Shown: positions 18,573 to 26,659 of the stretch, piece after piece | Position numbering within the stretch: the first letter of the stretch is position 1 | Layout of the letters: the number at the start of each line of letters is the position of its first letter | Source of the DNA: Pseudomonas tensinigenes | Lineage (GTDB): Bacteria; Pseudomonadota; Gammaproteobacteria; Pseudomonadales; Pseudomonadaceae | Length of the DNA stretch: 64,000 bases | NCBI RefSeq assembly: GCF_014268445.2 | Contig: NZ_CP077089.1 | Location: forward strand, 2,535,501 to 2,599,500 | Reading direction: 5' to 3' | Position numbers and translations under genes: made by a program | The notes under the pieces: generated by a model | Told to the model about the DNA's origin: nothing | The model's database searches: none | What the model saw: the letters and a program-made list of their open reading frames with translations, nothing else

Positions 18573-18851
18573 TCAAGGTTTCGGCGCTTTACCGAGGTCT
18601 TCCGAGTCGCTTGAAGTGGCTGCATCTTTCGCTGTTTCATGCGACTCGGCGCCGGAGTTTGAACCCGACGCCTCTTCACCTTTCTTGTCGGCCTTGTCTG
18701 CGTTGGATTGCGCTTTGCCGGCCTGATTCACGCCGGGAAGCGCGGTCGGTGGCGCGGCAGACTCGTCAGCGGTCTGCCCGACTGCCGAGGCGAAAAGCGG
18801 GCAGGCCGCGAGAAGGCCAGTCAGGGTGATCGCTGCAATTTTTCTGTTCAT
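18573..18851 (-). CDS. Small secreted or lipoprotein-like hypothetical protein
   Basis: A 92-residue protein starting at ATG 18851 (MNRKIAAIT). The N terminus is a signal sequence containing LLAAC, which fits a lipobox with Cys near residue 17, although a Sec cleavage after ASA near 23 is also possible. The mature part is low-complexity, rich in Ala, Ser, Asp, Glu and Lys, and without predicted globular structure. It lies downstream of rtcR on the same strand and converges with the polygalacturonase gene. No function is recognised. Confidence 0.65.
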   Translation of the reverse strand: MNRKIAAITLTGLLAACPLFASAVGQTADESAAPPTALPGVNQAGKAQSNADKADKKGEEASGSNSGAESHETAKDAATSSDSEDLGKAPKP

Positions 18852-18950
18852 GATGAGCGTCTTCCGGTCGAAGCGGATGGTGATCATTGGAAGTGCCCTG
18901 CGAGCAAAGGTGCCCGCTGCTGGACGGGCGGTCAGTCGCTGACGTTCTCA

Positions 18951-20555
18951 TCACGTGAGGTCGACGATCTGGCTCCACTCAAGCCCGAACCGGCCGAGGT
19001 ATTTCCTCAGTCGATCGGCATCGTTGGCTTGTGCCTTGGCCTGGCGCGATATTCCGAACAGGCGGCGGCCGGCATCGGACAAGCTGTCCGCCTGCCGGCA
19101 CACCTCGATCACTGCCTTCAATTGCAAGCGGTCGAACAGATCCATGCTTTCGGCGTCCCCCGGCAACTCTCCTGAAATCGCCTGCGGTTGCGCCAAGCCC
19201 CAGGCATAACGCAGCCGGTCGATCTCCTCCTGCACCTGCGCCTCATCAATCCGTCCGCTGTCGGCGAGGGTCGCCATGCGCGTAATCGACGCCGACAATT
19301 CGCGGAAGTTGCCCAACCACGCCGCCTCGCGAGCGCTGGCGAACGCCAGATAACTGCGCCGGGCTTCCAGATTGAAGCGCACCAGTTGCCCGTGTTCGCG
19401 GGCGTGGCGTTCCAGCTCGAAATCAATGTTCGGTTCGATGTCCTCGCGGCGGCCGGCGAGGCCGGGCAGGTCGAACGTCCACAGGTTGATGCGTGCGTAC
19501 AAATCTTCGCGGAACAAGCCATCAGCGACCCGGCTGCGCAGGTCGCGGTGGGTGCCGGCGATGATCAGGAAATCACTTTCGACCTCCTTGTCCGAGCCGA
19601 GCGGAAAGAAGCGTTTTTCTTCAATCGCCTTGAGCAGCATCGCCTGTTCGTCTGCGCCCAGCTCGCCGATCTCATCGAGAAACAGCATGCCGCCATTGGC
19701 AGCGCGCAACAGGCCGTCACGGGCGTTCTGTGCACCGGTGAAGGCACCTTTGACATGGCCGAACAGCGCCGACATCGCGCCATCGCCACGCAAGGTGGCG
19801 CAGTTGACCTCGACAAAACGCCCCTGCATCTGGTGGCGACTGCGTTTGAGTTCGTAGATGCGTCGGGCGAGGAACGATTTGCCGGCGCCGGTCGGGCCGA
19901 TCAGCAGCATCGGCGCCTTCGAGCGCACGGCCACGCGCTCGATCTGTTCGATCGAGCGGTTGAACGCGGCGTTGCGTGTGGCGATGCCGGACTTCAAGAA
20001 CTCTAGGCCTTCGAGGCGCTTGTTGGCGAAGCGCGAGGCGATGCGATCGTAGCGCGACAGGTCGAGATCGATCAGGGCATGCGTGCCGATGGCGTGATCG
20101 CTTTCGCTGTTGCGCTTGGCCGGAGAGGTCTGGATCAGCCGCGCCGGCAGATAGCGTGCCTCGGTCAGCAGGAACCAGCAAATCTGCGCGACGTGGGTGC
20201 CGGTGGTGATATGGACGAGGTAGTCCTCGCGCTCGGTGTCGAAATCGTAGGCGGTGGTGAAGTCGTGCAACGCACCGTAGACCTCTTCGAAATCCCATGG
20301 GTTGCGCAGTGCCATCGGGTGCAAGCGCACCTCGGTCTCTGGCGAAACCTGCTGGATGTCGGCGCGCACCCGCTCGGCGAGGCTGACGTCGCGGGCGTCG
20401 ATGCCGTGAATCAGCTCGAGCCGGTTGATCAGCACGTCCTGCTGTTGGCAAAGGCCAACGCTGGGACGCCAATGGCTCCAGCGGTTGGCGCCTTTGCCGA
20501 CGCGATCAAGGGTGGCGCCGATAAAGCCGATGGCGACGGTTTGCTTGTTTGGCAT
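18951..20555 (-). CDS. rtcR: RtcR, CARF-domain sigma54-dependent activator of the RNA-repair operon
   Basis: Activator that senses an RNA-derived ligand and opens sigma54 promoters. The 534 residues have an N-terminal RtcR/CARF domain (about 1-185; segment HITTGTHVAQICWF near 115), an AAA+ domain with Walker A GPTGAGKS near 220, the sigma54-contacting loop GAFTGA at 270-275 and Walker B LFLDEIGEL near 295. A C-terminal helical DNA-binding region follows, ending SQIVDLT. CARF domains are known to bind cyclic or terminal-phosphate oligonucleotides. It is divergent from the rsr-rtcB-rtcA genes, whose promoter at 20702 has a sigma54 core. This is the standard arrangement for rtc loci. Confidence 0.97.
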   Translation of the reverse strand: MPNKQTVAIGFIGATLDRVGKGANRWSHWRPSVGLCQQQDVLINRLELIHGIDARDVSLAERVRADIQQVSPETEVRLHPMALRNPWDFEEVYGALHDFTTAYDFDTEREDYLVHITTGTHVAQICWFLLTEARYLPARLIQTSPAKRNSESDHAIGTHALIDLDLSRYDRIASRFANKRLEGLEFLKSGIATRNAAFNRSIEQIERVAVRSKAPMLLIGPTGAGKSFLARRIYELKRSRHQMQGRFVEVNCATLRGDGAMSALFGHVKGAFTGAQNARDGLLRAANGGMLFLDEIGELGADEQAMLLKAIEEKRFFPLGSDKEVESDFLIIAGTHRDLRSRVADGLFREDLYARINLWTFDLPGLAGRREDIEPNIDFELERHAREHGQLVRFNLEARRSYLAFASAREAAWLGNFRELSASITRMATLADSGRIDEAQVQEEIDRLRYAWGLAQPQAISGELPGDAESMDLFDRLQLKAVIEVCRQADSLSDAGRRLFGISRQAKAQANDADRLRKYLGRFGLEWSQIVDLT

Positions 20556-20701
20556 GTTTATCTCAAAAGATAAAAAACGATATCCAATGATAAATATTCG
20601 GTGAGGGTCTTGTCGTCAATTCATTCGATGAAAAATAGATGATTAAATAAAATCTTTATAAATCAATAAGATATAAATATTTTTCGAAGAAAATCAAAAG
20701 C

Positions 20702-20717
20702 TGGCACAGCCGCTGCA
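20702..20717 (+). promoter_or_regulatory. Sigma54 promoter of the rsr-rtc operon
   Basis: TGGCACAGCCGCTGCA has the -24 GG and -12 GC with the correct 12-base offset and matches TGGCAC-N-TTGCA closely. It lies 43 bases before the rsr start. The AT-rich 20580-20700 stretch upstream is suited to IHF and RtcR binding. Confidence 0.85.
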
Positions 20718-20759
20718 GTACCTATCGCAACGAACAGGACAACACAGCGAGACGCCAAG

Positions 20760-22307
20760 ATGGCCAACTCAACTCTCTTCAACACGCAATCGAATCACTT
20801 GCCGGCCTGCGACACCTTGAATGCTTCCAGTGCCAGCGCTTATGCCTACAGCCCGAAGCACCAACTGGCGCAATTGGCAGTCACCGGTTGCCTGAATCAG
20901 ACCTTTTACGCCTCCGCAGAAAGTCAGCTGGATCAAGTGCTGAAGCTGGTGGCCGAACTGGACAGTCGCTTCGTGGCGAAAGCCGCGATCTACGCTCGCA
21001 AGAAAGGTCACATGAAAGACATGCCGGCATTGTTGCTGGCGGCATTGACCGCGCAGCGTTCAAGTCTGGTGCCAGAGGTTTTCGAGCAAGTCATCGACAG
21101 CGGCAAGATGCTGCGCAATTTTGTACAGATCCTCCGTAGTGGTGCCACTGGGCGTAAATCCCTTGGCTCGCAACCCAAGCGTCTGGTGCAGAACTGGCTG
21201 AACAGCGCGACCGAGCGGCAACTGCTGCAAGCGTCAATCGGCAATCAACCGTCGTTGGCGGACGTGGTGAAGATGGTTCACCCGAAACCTGCCGAAGCAT
21301 GGCGCGAAGCGTTTTTCGCCTGGTTGATCGGTAAGCCGGTGGAGGCAAAGGCCTTGCCGGAGTTGACCCGCGATTTGCTGGCGTTTCGCAGCGGCGCGAG
21401 TGATGAAGTGCCGGCGGTGCCGTTTCAGTTGCTCGGCAACGAAACACTGAGCAAGGAGCAATGGGCCAATCAAGCCCGCAACATGGGCTGGCAGGGACTG
21501 CGCATCAACCTCAACAGCCTGGCGCGCCACGGTGCGTTTGAAGTACCGGGTTGCATCGAATATGTTGCGGCGCGGTTGGCTGATCCACAGGAAGTGGCGA
21601 AGGCGCGGGTGTATCCGTACCAGTTGTTGGCGGCTTATCGGATGATGGGCGAAAACACCCCGGCAGCGATCCGCGACGCCTTGCAGGAGGCGCTGGAGTT
21701 GTCGCTGGCCAACGTGCCCACGCTTGAGGGCGCGGTGGTGGTTTGCCCGGATGTGTCGGGTTCGATGGGCAGCCCGGTGACCGGTTATCGCCCTGGTGCG
21801 ACCTCGCAGGTGCGCTGCATCGACGTGGCGGCGCTGGTCGCCGCAGCGGTATTGCGCAAACAGCCGGCTGCGCGGGTGATGCCGTTCGAGGTCAACGTGG
21901 TGGATATCCAGCTCAACCCGCGTGACAGTGTGATCAGCAACGCCGAGAAGCTCGCCGGGATTTTTGGCGGCGGCACCAACTGCTCGGCACCGCTGAAGAG
22001 ATTGGCGAACAGCAAGGCCAAGGTCGATACGTTGATCATGGTCTCGGACAACGAATCGTGGATCGATGCGCAGCGTCGCGGCGCCAGCGAGACGATGCGC
22101 CAATGGGAGCGGATCAAGAAGCTCAATCCACAGGCACGGCTGGTGTGCATCGACATCCAGCCAGGCCATGCAACACAGGCGGCGGATCGTGATGACATCT
22201 TGAATGTCGGCGGTTTCAGCGATGCGGTGTTCGACGTGATCGAGCAGTTCACCAGCGGCCAATACAGTGCGCAGCACTGGGTCGAGGCGATCGAAAGCGC
22301 GTCATGA
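20760..22307 (+). CDS. rsr: Ro60/Rsr-type TROVE-domain RNA-binding protein
   Basis: Bacterial Ro60 orthologue of 515 residues. The TROVE HEAT-like ring spans about 20-300 (YARKKGHMKDMPALLLAAL near 78-96). A C-terminal von Willebrand A domain follows, with an intact MIDAS DVSGS at 331-335 and GGGTNCSAPL near 404. Ro proteins bind Y RNAs and the ends of misfolded RNA. Here three Y-RNA-like structures follow immediately, inside the same transcription unit, and RNA-repair enzymes come after. First gene of the sigma54 operon, activated by RtcR. Length is typical for bacterial Rsr. Confidence 0.96.
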   Translation: MANSTLFNTQSNHLPACDTLNASSASAYAYSPKHQLAQLAVTGCLNQTFYASAESQLDQVLKLVAELDSRFVAKAAIYARKKGHMKDMPALLLAALTAQRSSLVPEVFEQVIDSGKMLRNFVQILRSGATGRKSLGSQPKRLVQNWLNSATERQLLQASIGNQPSLADVVKMVHPKPAEAWREAFFAWLIGKPVEAKALPELTRDLLAFRSGASDEVPAVPFQLLGNETLSKEQWANQARNMGWQGLRINLNSLARHGAFEVPGCIEYVAARLADPQEVAKARVYPYQLLAAYRMMGENTPAAIRDALQEALELSLANVPTLEGAVVVCPDVSGSMGSPVTGYRPGATSQVRCIDVAALVAAAVLRKQPAARVMPFEVNVVDIQLNPRDSVISNAEKLAGIFGGGTNCSAPLKRLANSKAKVDTLIMVSDNESWIDAQRRGASETMRQWERIKKLNPQARLVCIDIQPGHATQAADRDDILNVGGFSDAVFDVIEQFTSGQYSAQHWVEAIESAS

Positions 22308-22321
22308 ATTGATTGATCACC

Positions 22322-22379
22322 GGCGCTGAATGCCGATGGGACTACATCCAAGACGTCTCATCAAGCCCTTGTCAGCGCC
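22322..22379 (+). ncRNA. Y-RNA-like structure 1 (minimal, Ro-binding stem only)
   Basis: GGCGCTG at 22322-22328 pairs with CAGCGCC at 22373-22379. After an internal loop (AATGCC on one side, AAGCCCTTGT on the other), GATGGGAC at 22335-22342 pairs with GTCTCATC at 22355-22362 with one G-U. The terminal loop is only 12 bases. The shared GAATGC on the 5' strand and the two-helix layout match the two following structures. It begins 14 bases after the rsr stop. There is no tRNA-like module, so it may be a minimal Y RNA or a processed leader. Confidence 0.65.
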
Positions 22380-22385
22380 AGTGAC

Positions 22386-22480
22386 GGCACGAATGCCTGA
22401 TGGCTGTACATCTTAGGCCGGTTAAGTCCGGAGCGCGGCAACGCGCAACAGTCATCAACTTTTGTCGTGCCACCTTTTTT
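22386..22480 (+). ncRNA. Y-RNA-like structure 2 with reduced tRNA-like module
   Basis: GGCACGA at 22386 pairs with TCGTGCC at 22465, and GATGGCTGT at 22399 with ACAGTCATC at 22448 (9 pairs, one G-U). The internal loop carries CGAATGCCT on one side and AACTTTTG on the other, a pattern like Ro-binding stems of known Y RNAs. Inside are a T-arm-like CCGG-TTAAGT-CCGG and a hairpin GCGCG-GCAA-CGCGC. A run of six T follows at 22475-22480, so this RNA may have its own terminator. Known Y RNAs bind Ro and gate its access to RNA. Confidence 0.82.
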
Positions 22481-22490
22481 GCAGTTATTG

Positions 22491-22593
22491 GCAGCGAATG
22501 CGACAGGCACTACATCGGAACGCGGGTTCGACTCCCGCCCCGGCAACGGGGGCTCAACTGGCAGAGCCACAGTGCCTGTGTTTTTGTCGCTGC
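22491..22593 (+). ncRNA. yrlA: YrlA-like Y RNA with permuted tRNA-like module
   Basis: GCAGCGA at 22491 pairs with TCGCTGC at 22587, and CAGGCACT at 22504 with AGTGCCTG at 22571. The interior reads like a tRNA cut at the anticodon side: T arm GCGGG-TTCGACT-CCCGC (22522-22538), an acceptor-like hairpin CCCG-GCAA-CGGG (22539-22550), then D arm GGCTC-AACTGGCA-GAGCC (22551-22568). T arm before D arm with the acceptor closed by a GNRA loop is the layout described for YrlA tRNA mimicry. It is not a functional tRNA: no free acceptor end and no anticodon arm. Confidence 0.9.
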
Positions 22594-22643
22594 GACTTAC
22601 AGAACAACGCCGAATCATCGGCCAATGAATAAAGAATGAAGAC

Positions 22644-23870
22644 ATGAAAGAACACACTTACCAACTGCTCGAAGTCGCCAACGGCAAACCGATCAAACTC
22701 TGGACCGAAGGCGTCCCGGTGGAAAACGAGGCCCGCGAGCAGTTGATGAACACCGCGAAAATGCCGTTCATCTTCAAACATCTGGCGGTCATGCCGGACG
22801 TGCACCTGGGCAAGGGCTCGACCATCGGCAGCGTGATCCCGACCGTCGGCGCGATCATTCCGGCAGCGGTTGGCGTCGACATCGGCTGCGGCATGATCGC
22901 CGCGCGCACGTCGCTGACCGCCGCTGATTTGCCGGACAACCTGCTCGGTCTGCGCAGCGCCATCGAGCAAGCCGTGCCGCATGGCCGCAGTTCAAACCGT
23001 TCGCGACGCGACAAGGGCGCCTGGGATGAAGTCCCGCAGCAAGCCGATCAGGCCTGGGCGGGGTTGCAGCCACGGTTCAAGTTGATCACCGACAAGTACC
23101 CGAAACTGGCCAACACCAACAACCGTGGGCACCTCGGTACGCTCGGCAGCGGCAACCACTTCATCGAAGTGTGCCTGGATGAAGCCAACCGGGTCTGGTT
23201 CATGTTGCACAGTGGCTCGCGCGGTGTCGGCAACGCCATCGGCAACCTGTTCATCCAGATGGCTCAGGCGGATATGCGTCAGCACATCGCCAACCTGCCG
23301 GATCGTGACCTGGCCTACTTCGAAGAGGGCAGCCAGCACTTTGATGATTACGTGGAAGCGGTGGGTTGGGCGCAGGACTTCGCCAAACAAAACCGTGAGC
23401 TGATGATGCGCGCAGTGATTCAGGCGACACGGCAGATTATTCGCAAGCCGTTCGAAGTGGCGCTGGAAGCGGTCAACTGCCACCACAATTACGTGCAGAA
23501 AGAGCGGCATTTTGGTGAGGACGTTTTGGTTACCCGCAAAGGCGCGGTGTCGGCGAAGAAGGGCGAGTTGGGGATTATTCCGGGCTCGATGGGCGCCAAG
23601 AGTTTCATCGTTCGCGGTCTGGGCAACGAAGAGTCGTTCAGCTCCTGCAGCCACGGCGCCGGCCGCACCATGAGCCGCACCAAGGCGAAGAACACCTTCA
23701 CCGTCGAAGATCAGATTCGCGCCACGGCCCACGTGGAGTGCCGCAAGGACGAAGCGGTGATCGACGAAATTCCGATGGCCTACAAGGACATCGACAAAGT
23801 CATGCACGCCCAGCGTGAGCTGGTGGAAGTGCTGCACACCTTGCGTCAGGTGGTGTGCGTCAAAGGATAA
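22644..23870 (+). CDS. rtcB: RNA-splicing ligase RtcB
   Basis: Joins 2',3'-cyclic phosphate or 3'-phosphate RNA ends to 5'-OH ends with GTP and Mn. The 408 residues match the length of enterobacterial RtcB. Metal ligands are in GVDIGCG (Asp79, Cys82) and NRGHLGTLGSGNHFIEV near 156-172, with HSGSRGVGN near 191. The guanylated His is H337 in SCSHGAGRTMSR. The ATG follows AGAATGAAGAC, close behind the third Y-RNA structure. Part of the RtcR-controlled operon with rsr, a nucleotidyltransferase and rtcA. Confidence 0.97.
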   Translation: MKEHTYQLLEVANGKPIKLWTEGVPVENEAREQLMNTAKMPFIFKHLAVMPDVHLGKGSTIGSVIPTVGAIIPAAVGVDIGCGMIAARTSLTAADLPDNLLGLRSAIEQAVPHGRSSNRSRRDKGAWDEVPQQADQAWAGLQPRFKLITDKYPKLANTNNRGHLGTLGSGNHFIEVCLDEANRVWFMLHSGSRGVGNAIGNLFIQMAQADMRQHIANLPDRDLAYFEEGSQHFDDYVEAVGWAQDFAKQNRELMMRAVIQATRQIIRKPFEVALEAVNCHHNYVQKERHFGEDVLVTRKGAVSAKKGELGIIPGSMGAKSFIVRGLGNEESFSSCSHGAGRTMSRTKAKNTFTVEDQIRATAHVECRKDEAVIDEIPMAYKDIDKVMHAQRELVEVLHTLRQVVCVKG

Positions 23871-23884
23871 AAGGAAAGCAGGTC

Positions 23885-24673
23885 ATGGAATTGCAAGAGC
23901 GCCATCCGCTGTGCGCCACGATGCGTGCGCGGGTACTGGAAGAGCTGGCGCGCATAGAGCGTGAACGCAATGTCACGGTGTTGTATGCCTGTGAGTCCGG
24001 CAGCCGGGCCTGGGGTTTTGCCTCGACCGACAGCGATTACGACGTGCGGTTTGTTTATGTGGAGAAGCCCGAGTGGTTCGTTCAGGTCGATGCGCCACGT
24101 GATGTGATCGAACGTCCGCTGGACGATGAGCTCGACGTCAGTGGCTGGGAACTGCGCAAGACCCTTGGGTTGTTGCGCAAGTCCAATCCGACCTTGCTCG
24201 AGTGGCTCGACTCGCCGCTGGTTTATCGCAGTGAAACCGCTCAGGTGGCACAGCTGCGCGAACTCGCTGAAGCGTTCTACAGCCCGCCAGCGGCGCGCAA
24301 TCACTATCTGTCGATGGCGAAGAAGAACTTCCGCGGTTACCTGCAAGGTGAAACCGTACGTTTCAAGAAGTACTTCTACGTGCTGCGGCCGCTGTTGGCG
24401 GTGCGCTGGATCGACCAGGGGCGAGGGCGGCCACCGATGACGTTCGCCGACCTGCTGACCACCGTCGACGACCGCGCGCTGCTCGCTGAAGTCGACGAAC
24501 TGCTGGCCCTCAAACGCAATGCTGACGAAAGCGCTTACGGGCCGCGTCGTCCGGCGCTGCACGGGTTCATCGCCGCCGAGCTTGAGCGCGAAGTGCCCAC
24601 ATTACTCAGAACTCAGGAAGACTCGCGACGTCTGGATCGGTACCTCAGGGATACCGTTGGGCGATACGCGTAA
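23885..24673 (+). CDS. RlaP-type nucleotidyltransferase of the RNA-repair operon
   Basis: A 262-residue protein of the polymerase-beta superfamily. The nucleotidyltransferase signature GSRAWGFASTDSDYDVRFVYV (Gly-Ser followed by Asp-x-Asp) is at residues about 38-58, and a third acidic residue may lie in PLDDELDVSGW near 80-90. A helical C-terminal half follows. This family (PF10127, named RlaP from its repeated occurrence in RNA-repair operons) lies here between rtcB and rtcA. ATG 23885 is preferred because GGAAAG lies just upstream; a longer in-frame start would overlap the rtcB end. Likely adds a nucleotide to damaged RNA ends, but the substrate is unknown. Confidence 0.87.
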   Translation: MELQERHPLCATMRARVLEELARIERERNVTVLYACESGSRAWGFASTDSDYDVRFVYVEKPEWFVQVDAPRDVIERPLDDELDVSGWELRKTLGLLRKSNPTLLEWLDSPLVYRSETAQVAQLRELAEAFYSPPAARNHYLSMAKKNFRGYLQGETVRFKKYFYVLRPLLAVRWIDQGRGRPPMTFADLLTTVDDRALLAEVDELLALKRNADESAYGPRRPALHGFIAAELEREVPTLLRTQEDSRRLDRYLRDTVGRYA

Positions 24674-24681
24674 GGAATGCA

Positions 24682-25707
24682 ATGAAACAGGAAGTGATAG
24701 AACTGGACGGTGCCATCGGTGGCGGCCAGGTGTTGCGCAGTGCCTTGAGCCTGTCGATGGTGACAGGCCGGGCGTTTCGCATTAAACAGATCCGCGCCAA
24801 ACGCAGCCGTCCGGGACTGCTGAGGCAACATTTGACGGCCGTCATGGCGGCGGCCGAGGTCTGCGGCGCGACGGTTTCCGGTGCGCAATTGGGCTCGCAA
24901 GCGTTGAGCTTTGAACCCGGCGCGATTCGCTCCGGCGATTACCAGTTCGCCATCGGCACGGCCGGCAGTTGCACGCTGGTGTTGCAGACCTTGTTGCCGG
25001 CCCTGTTGCGGGCAGCGCAGGCGAGTCGGGTGCGCATCTCGGGTGGCACGCATAACCCGCTGGCGCCGCCGACCGATTTCCTCTCGCGCAGTTGGCTGCC
25101 GCTGCTGCGGCGCATGGGCGCCAACGTCGAGCTGGACTTGTTGCGACATGGATTTGTCCCGGCAGGCGGTGGCGAGATTGAAGTGAACGTGCAACCGTCG
25201 AGCCTGACGCGGATGGACCTGTGTGAACGCGGCGAGGCGGTTTCGCAACAGGCATCGGCGCTGACCGCCGGGCTGGCACCGACGGTGGCCGAACGTGAGT
25301 TGAGCCAAGTGGCCAAGCGCTTGAGTCTGCCGCCTGCGGCGCTGCAACATGTCACGCTTGATCCGGCGCGGGGCCCGGGCAATGTGTTGTTGCTGGAGTA
25401 CGCATTCGAGCACGTCACCGAGGTGTTCAGCGCGTTTGGCCAAGTGTCGCTACGGGCTGAAAAAGTCGCCGACGCCGCGATCAATCAGGCTGCCGACTGG
25501 TTGCGCAGTGGTGCTGCGGTGGCCGAGCACCTTGCCGATCAGTTGCTGTTGCCAATGGCGCTGGCCGGTGGCGGCTCGTTCACCACGCCGCGTATGACCG
25601 AGCATCTGCACAGCAATATCGCGGTGATCGAGTTGTTTTTGCCGGTTCGCATCGATTGTCGTGAGGAGGGCGCTGATCGATTGCGCGTTGAGGTCAGCGC
25701 CAATTGA
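24682..25707 (+). CDS. rtcA: RNA 3'-terminal phosphate cyclase RtcA
   Basis: Converts RNA 3'-phosphate to 2',3'-cyclic phosphate through an AMP-histidine intermediate. The 341 residues include IGGGQVLRSALSLS near 12-25 and RPGLLRQHL near 42-50, the cyclase signature HNPLAPPTDF near 125, and the C-terminal TEHLHSNIAVIELFL near 307, which supplies the adenylated His. The product is a substrate for RtcB, so the two act in sequence. The gene starts 8 bases after the nucleotidyltransferase stop. A strong terminator closes the operon. Confidence 0.96.
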   Translation: MKQEVIELDGAIGGGQVLRSALSLSMVTGRAFRIKQIRAKRSRPGLLRQHLTAVMAAAEVCGATVSGAQLGSQALSFEPGAIRSGDYQFAIGTAGSCTLVLQTLLPALLRAAQASRVRISGGTHNPLAPPTDFLSRSWLPLLRRMGANVELDLLRHGFVPAGGGEIEVNVQPSSLTRMDLCERGEAVSQQASALTAGLAPTVAERELSQVAKRLSLPPAALQHVTLDPARGPGNVLLLEYAFEHVTEVFSAFGQVSLRAEKVADAAINQAADWLRSGAAVAEHLADQLLLPMALAGGGSFTTPRMTEHLHSNIAVIELFLPVRIDCREEGADRLRVEVSAN

Positions 25708-25718
25708 TAGTCCGCCTA

Positions 25719-25760
25719 GGGGCGGTGGGATTTCATCAGGAAATCCCACCGCCCTTTTTT
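25719..25760 (+). terminator. Terminator of the rsr-rtc operon
   Basis: GGGCGGTGGGATTT at 25720 and AAATCCCACCGCCC at 25741 form a 14-pair stem around CATCAGG, followed by seven T. Very strong rho-independent terminator, 11 bases after rtcA. Confidence 0.93.
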
Positions 25761-25858
25761 ACGTCCGCAAAAAACTCGCGAAAGGCGGCAAATTGCTGGC
25801 CCCCGGATTTTTGCTTCCCCGGCAAAATCGCCTTTTTTCAAAAGGTTAGGTTGGCTCT

Positions 25859-26188
25859 ATGCGGACGATTGTCATCACCGTTGCAACGCTTTCCCTGGCT
25901 GTTTTCGCGGTGGGAGTGCAGGCAAAAGAACTGAGCAAAAGCCATCGCTTTGCCTGCACCTGGGGCTCGGACATTGCTGCCGGTGCCCAGCAATCGAAGT
26001 TGTCGGGCGTCTCGCTGTACGGCGCACGCAAACAATTGCAGGTGCGCCGCTTCCAGCAACCGTGGATGCGCATGACCGCGATGGGGATTACCGAGCAAAC
26101 CTACAACAGCACGTCGAAGCTCAAGCCGGCGGCGGTCAAGCAGACGTATTACGAACAATGCGTACGCCACGAATTGGCCCAGCGATAA
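25859..26188 (+). CDS. Small secreted hypothetical protein
   Basis: A 109-residue protein with a clear Sec signal peptide (hydrophobic TVATLSLAVFAVGVQA, cleavage near residue 22). The mature part is basic with two Cys residues that could form a disulfide (FACTWGSD and YEQCVRHE). No domain is recognised. It is bounded by terminators on both sides, so it is monocistronic and unrelated to the RNA-repair operon. Confidence 0.75.
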   Translation: MRTIVITVATLSLAVFAVGVQAKELSKSHRFACTWGSDIAAGAQQSKLSGVSLYGARKQLQVRRFQQPWMRMTAMGITEQTYNSTSKLKPAAVKQTYYEQCVRHELAQR

Positions 26189-26190
26189 CG

Positions 26191-26224
26191 CAAAAAGCCC
26201 AATCTTTTCAGGTTGGGCTTTTTC
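26191..26224. terminator. Bidirectional terminator
   Basis: AAAAAGCCCAATC at 26192 pairs with GGTTGGGCTTTTT at 26211 around a short TTTTCA loop. It lies between the small secreted protein gene and the convergent VOC-family gene. Confidence 0.88.
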
Positions 26225-26239
26225 ATGCCTGAGGAAATG

Positions 26240-26659
26240 TCAGGGTTGCTTTTCGCTCTCGCAATTGACCATCCACGACACGCCGAAGCGATCCACCAGC
26301 ATGCCAAAACGTACCGCCCAGAAAGTCACCTCCAGCGGCATATCGACGCGACCATCCTTGGCCAGTGCGTTGAACACTCGCTCGGCCTCGGCAATGCTGT
26401 CGACGTTCAGCGAGATCGAGCAGCCGCTCATGCCTTGGGTCGGACGGTCGGGTGTGGTGTCCGAGGCCATGATCATCTGATCACCCACTTTCAGGCAGGT
26501 ATGGATGATCAGAGAGTGATGCTCTTTGGGCACATGCTCGGCGGCGGGCGTCTCGCCGAACGTCATCATCGCCTCAAGCTTCCCTTGCAAGGCTTGCTCG
26601 TAAAAGGTGAACGCCTCGCGGCAGTCACCGTTGAAGATCAGGTACGGGTCGATTCTCAT
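26240..26659 (-). CDS. VOC-family protein (PhnB/glyoxalase-like)
   Basis: A 139-residue protein of the PhnB-like vicinal-oxygen-chelate family. Typical features are MRIDPYLIFNGDCREAFTFYEQAL at the start and FWAVRFGMLVDRFGVSWMVN at the end, the usual core for this family. ATG 26659 has GGGAGCAGAG upstream; the longer in-frame extension is Arg-rich and non-coding in appearance. The enzymatic activity is not known for most members. It is convergent with the preceding gene and divergent from the ABC exporter. Confidence 0.85.
   Translation of the reverse strand: MRIDPYLIFNGDCREAFTFYEQALQGKLEAMMTFGETPAAEHVPKEHHSLIIHTCLKVGDQMIMASDTTPDRPTQGMSGCSISLNVDSIAEAERVFNALAKDGRVDMPLEVTFWAVRFGMLVDRFGVSWMVNCESEKQP

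Noticed and set aside
22515..22570. A tRNA gene between rsr and rtcB
   Set aside because: T and D arms are in reversed order, there is no anticodon arm or free acceptor end, and outer helices match Y RNAs, so it is tRNA-like only.
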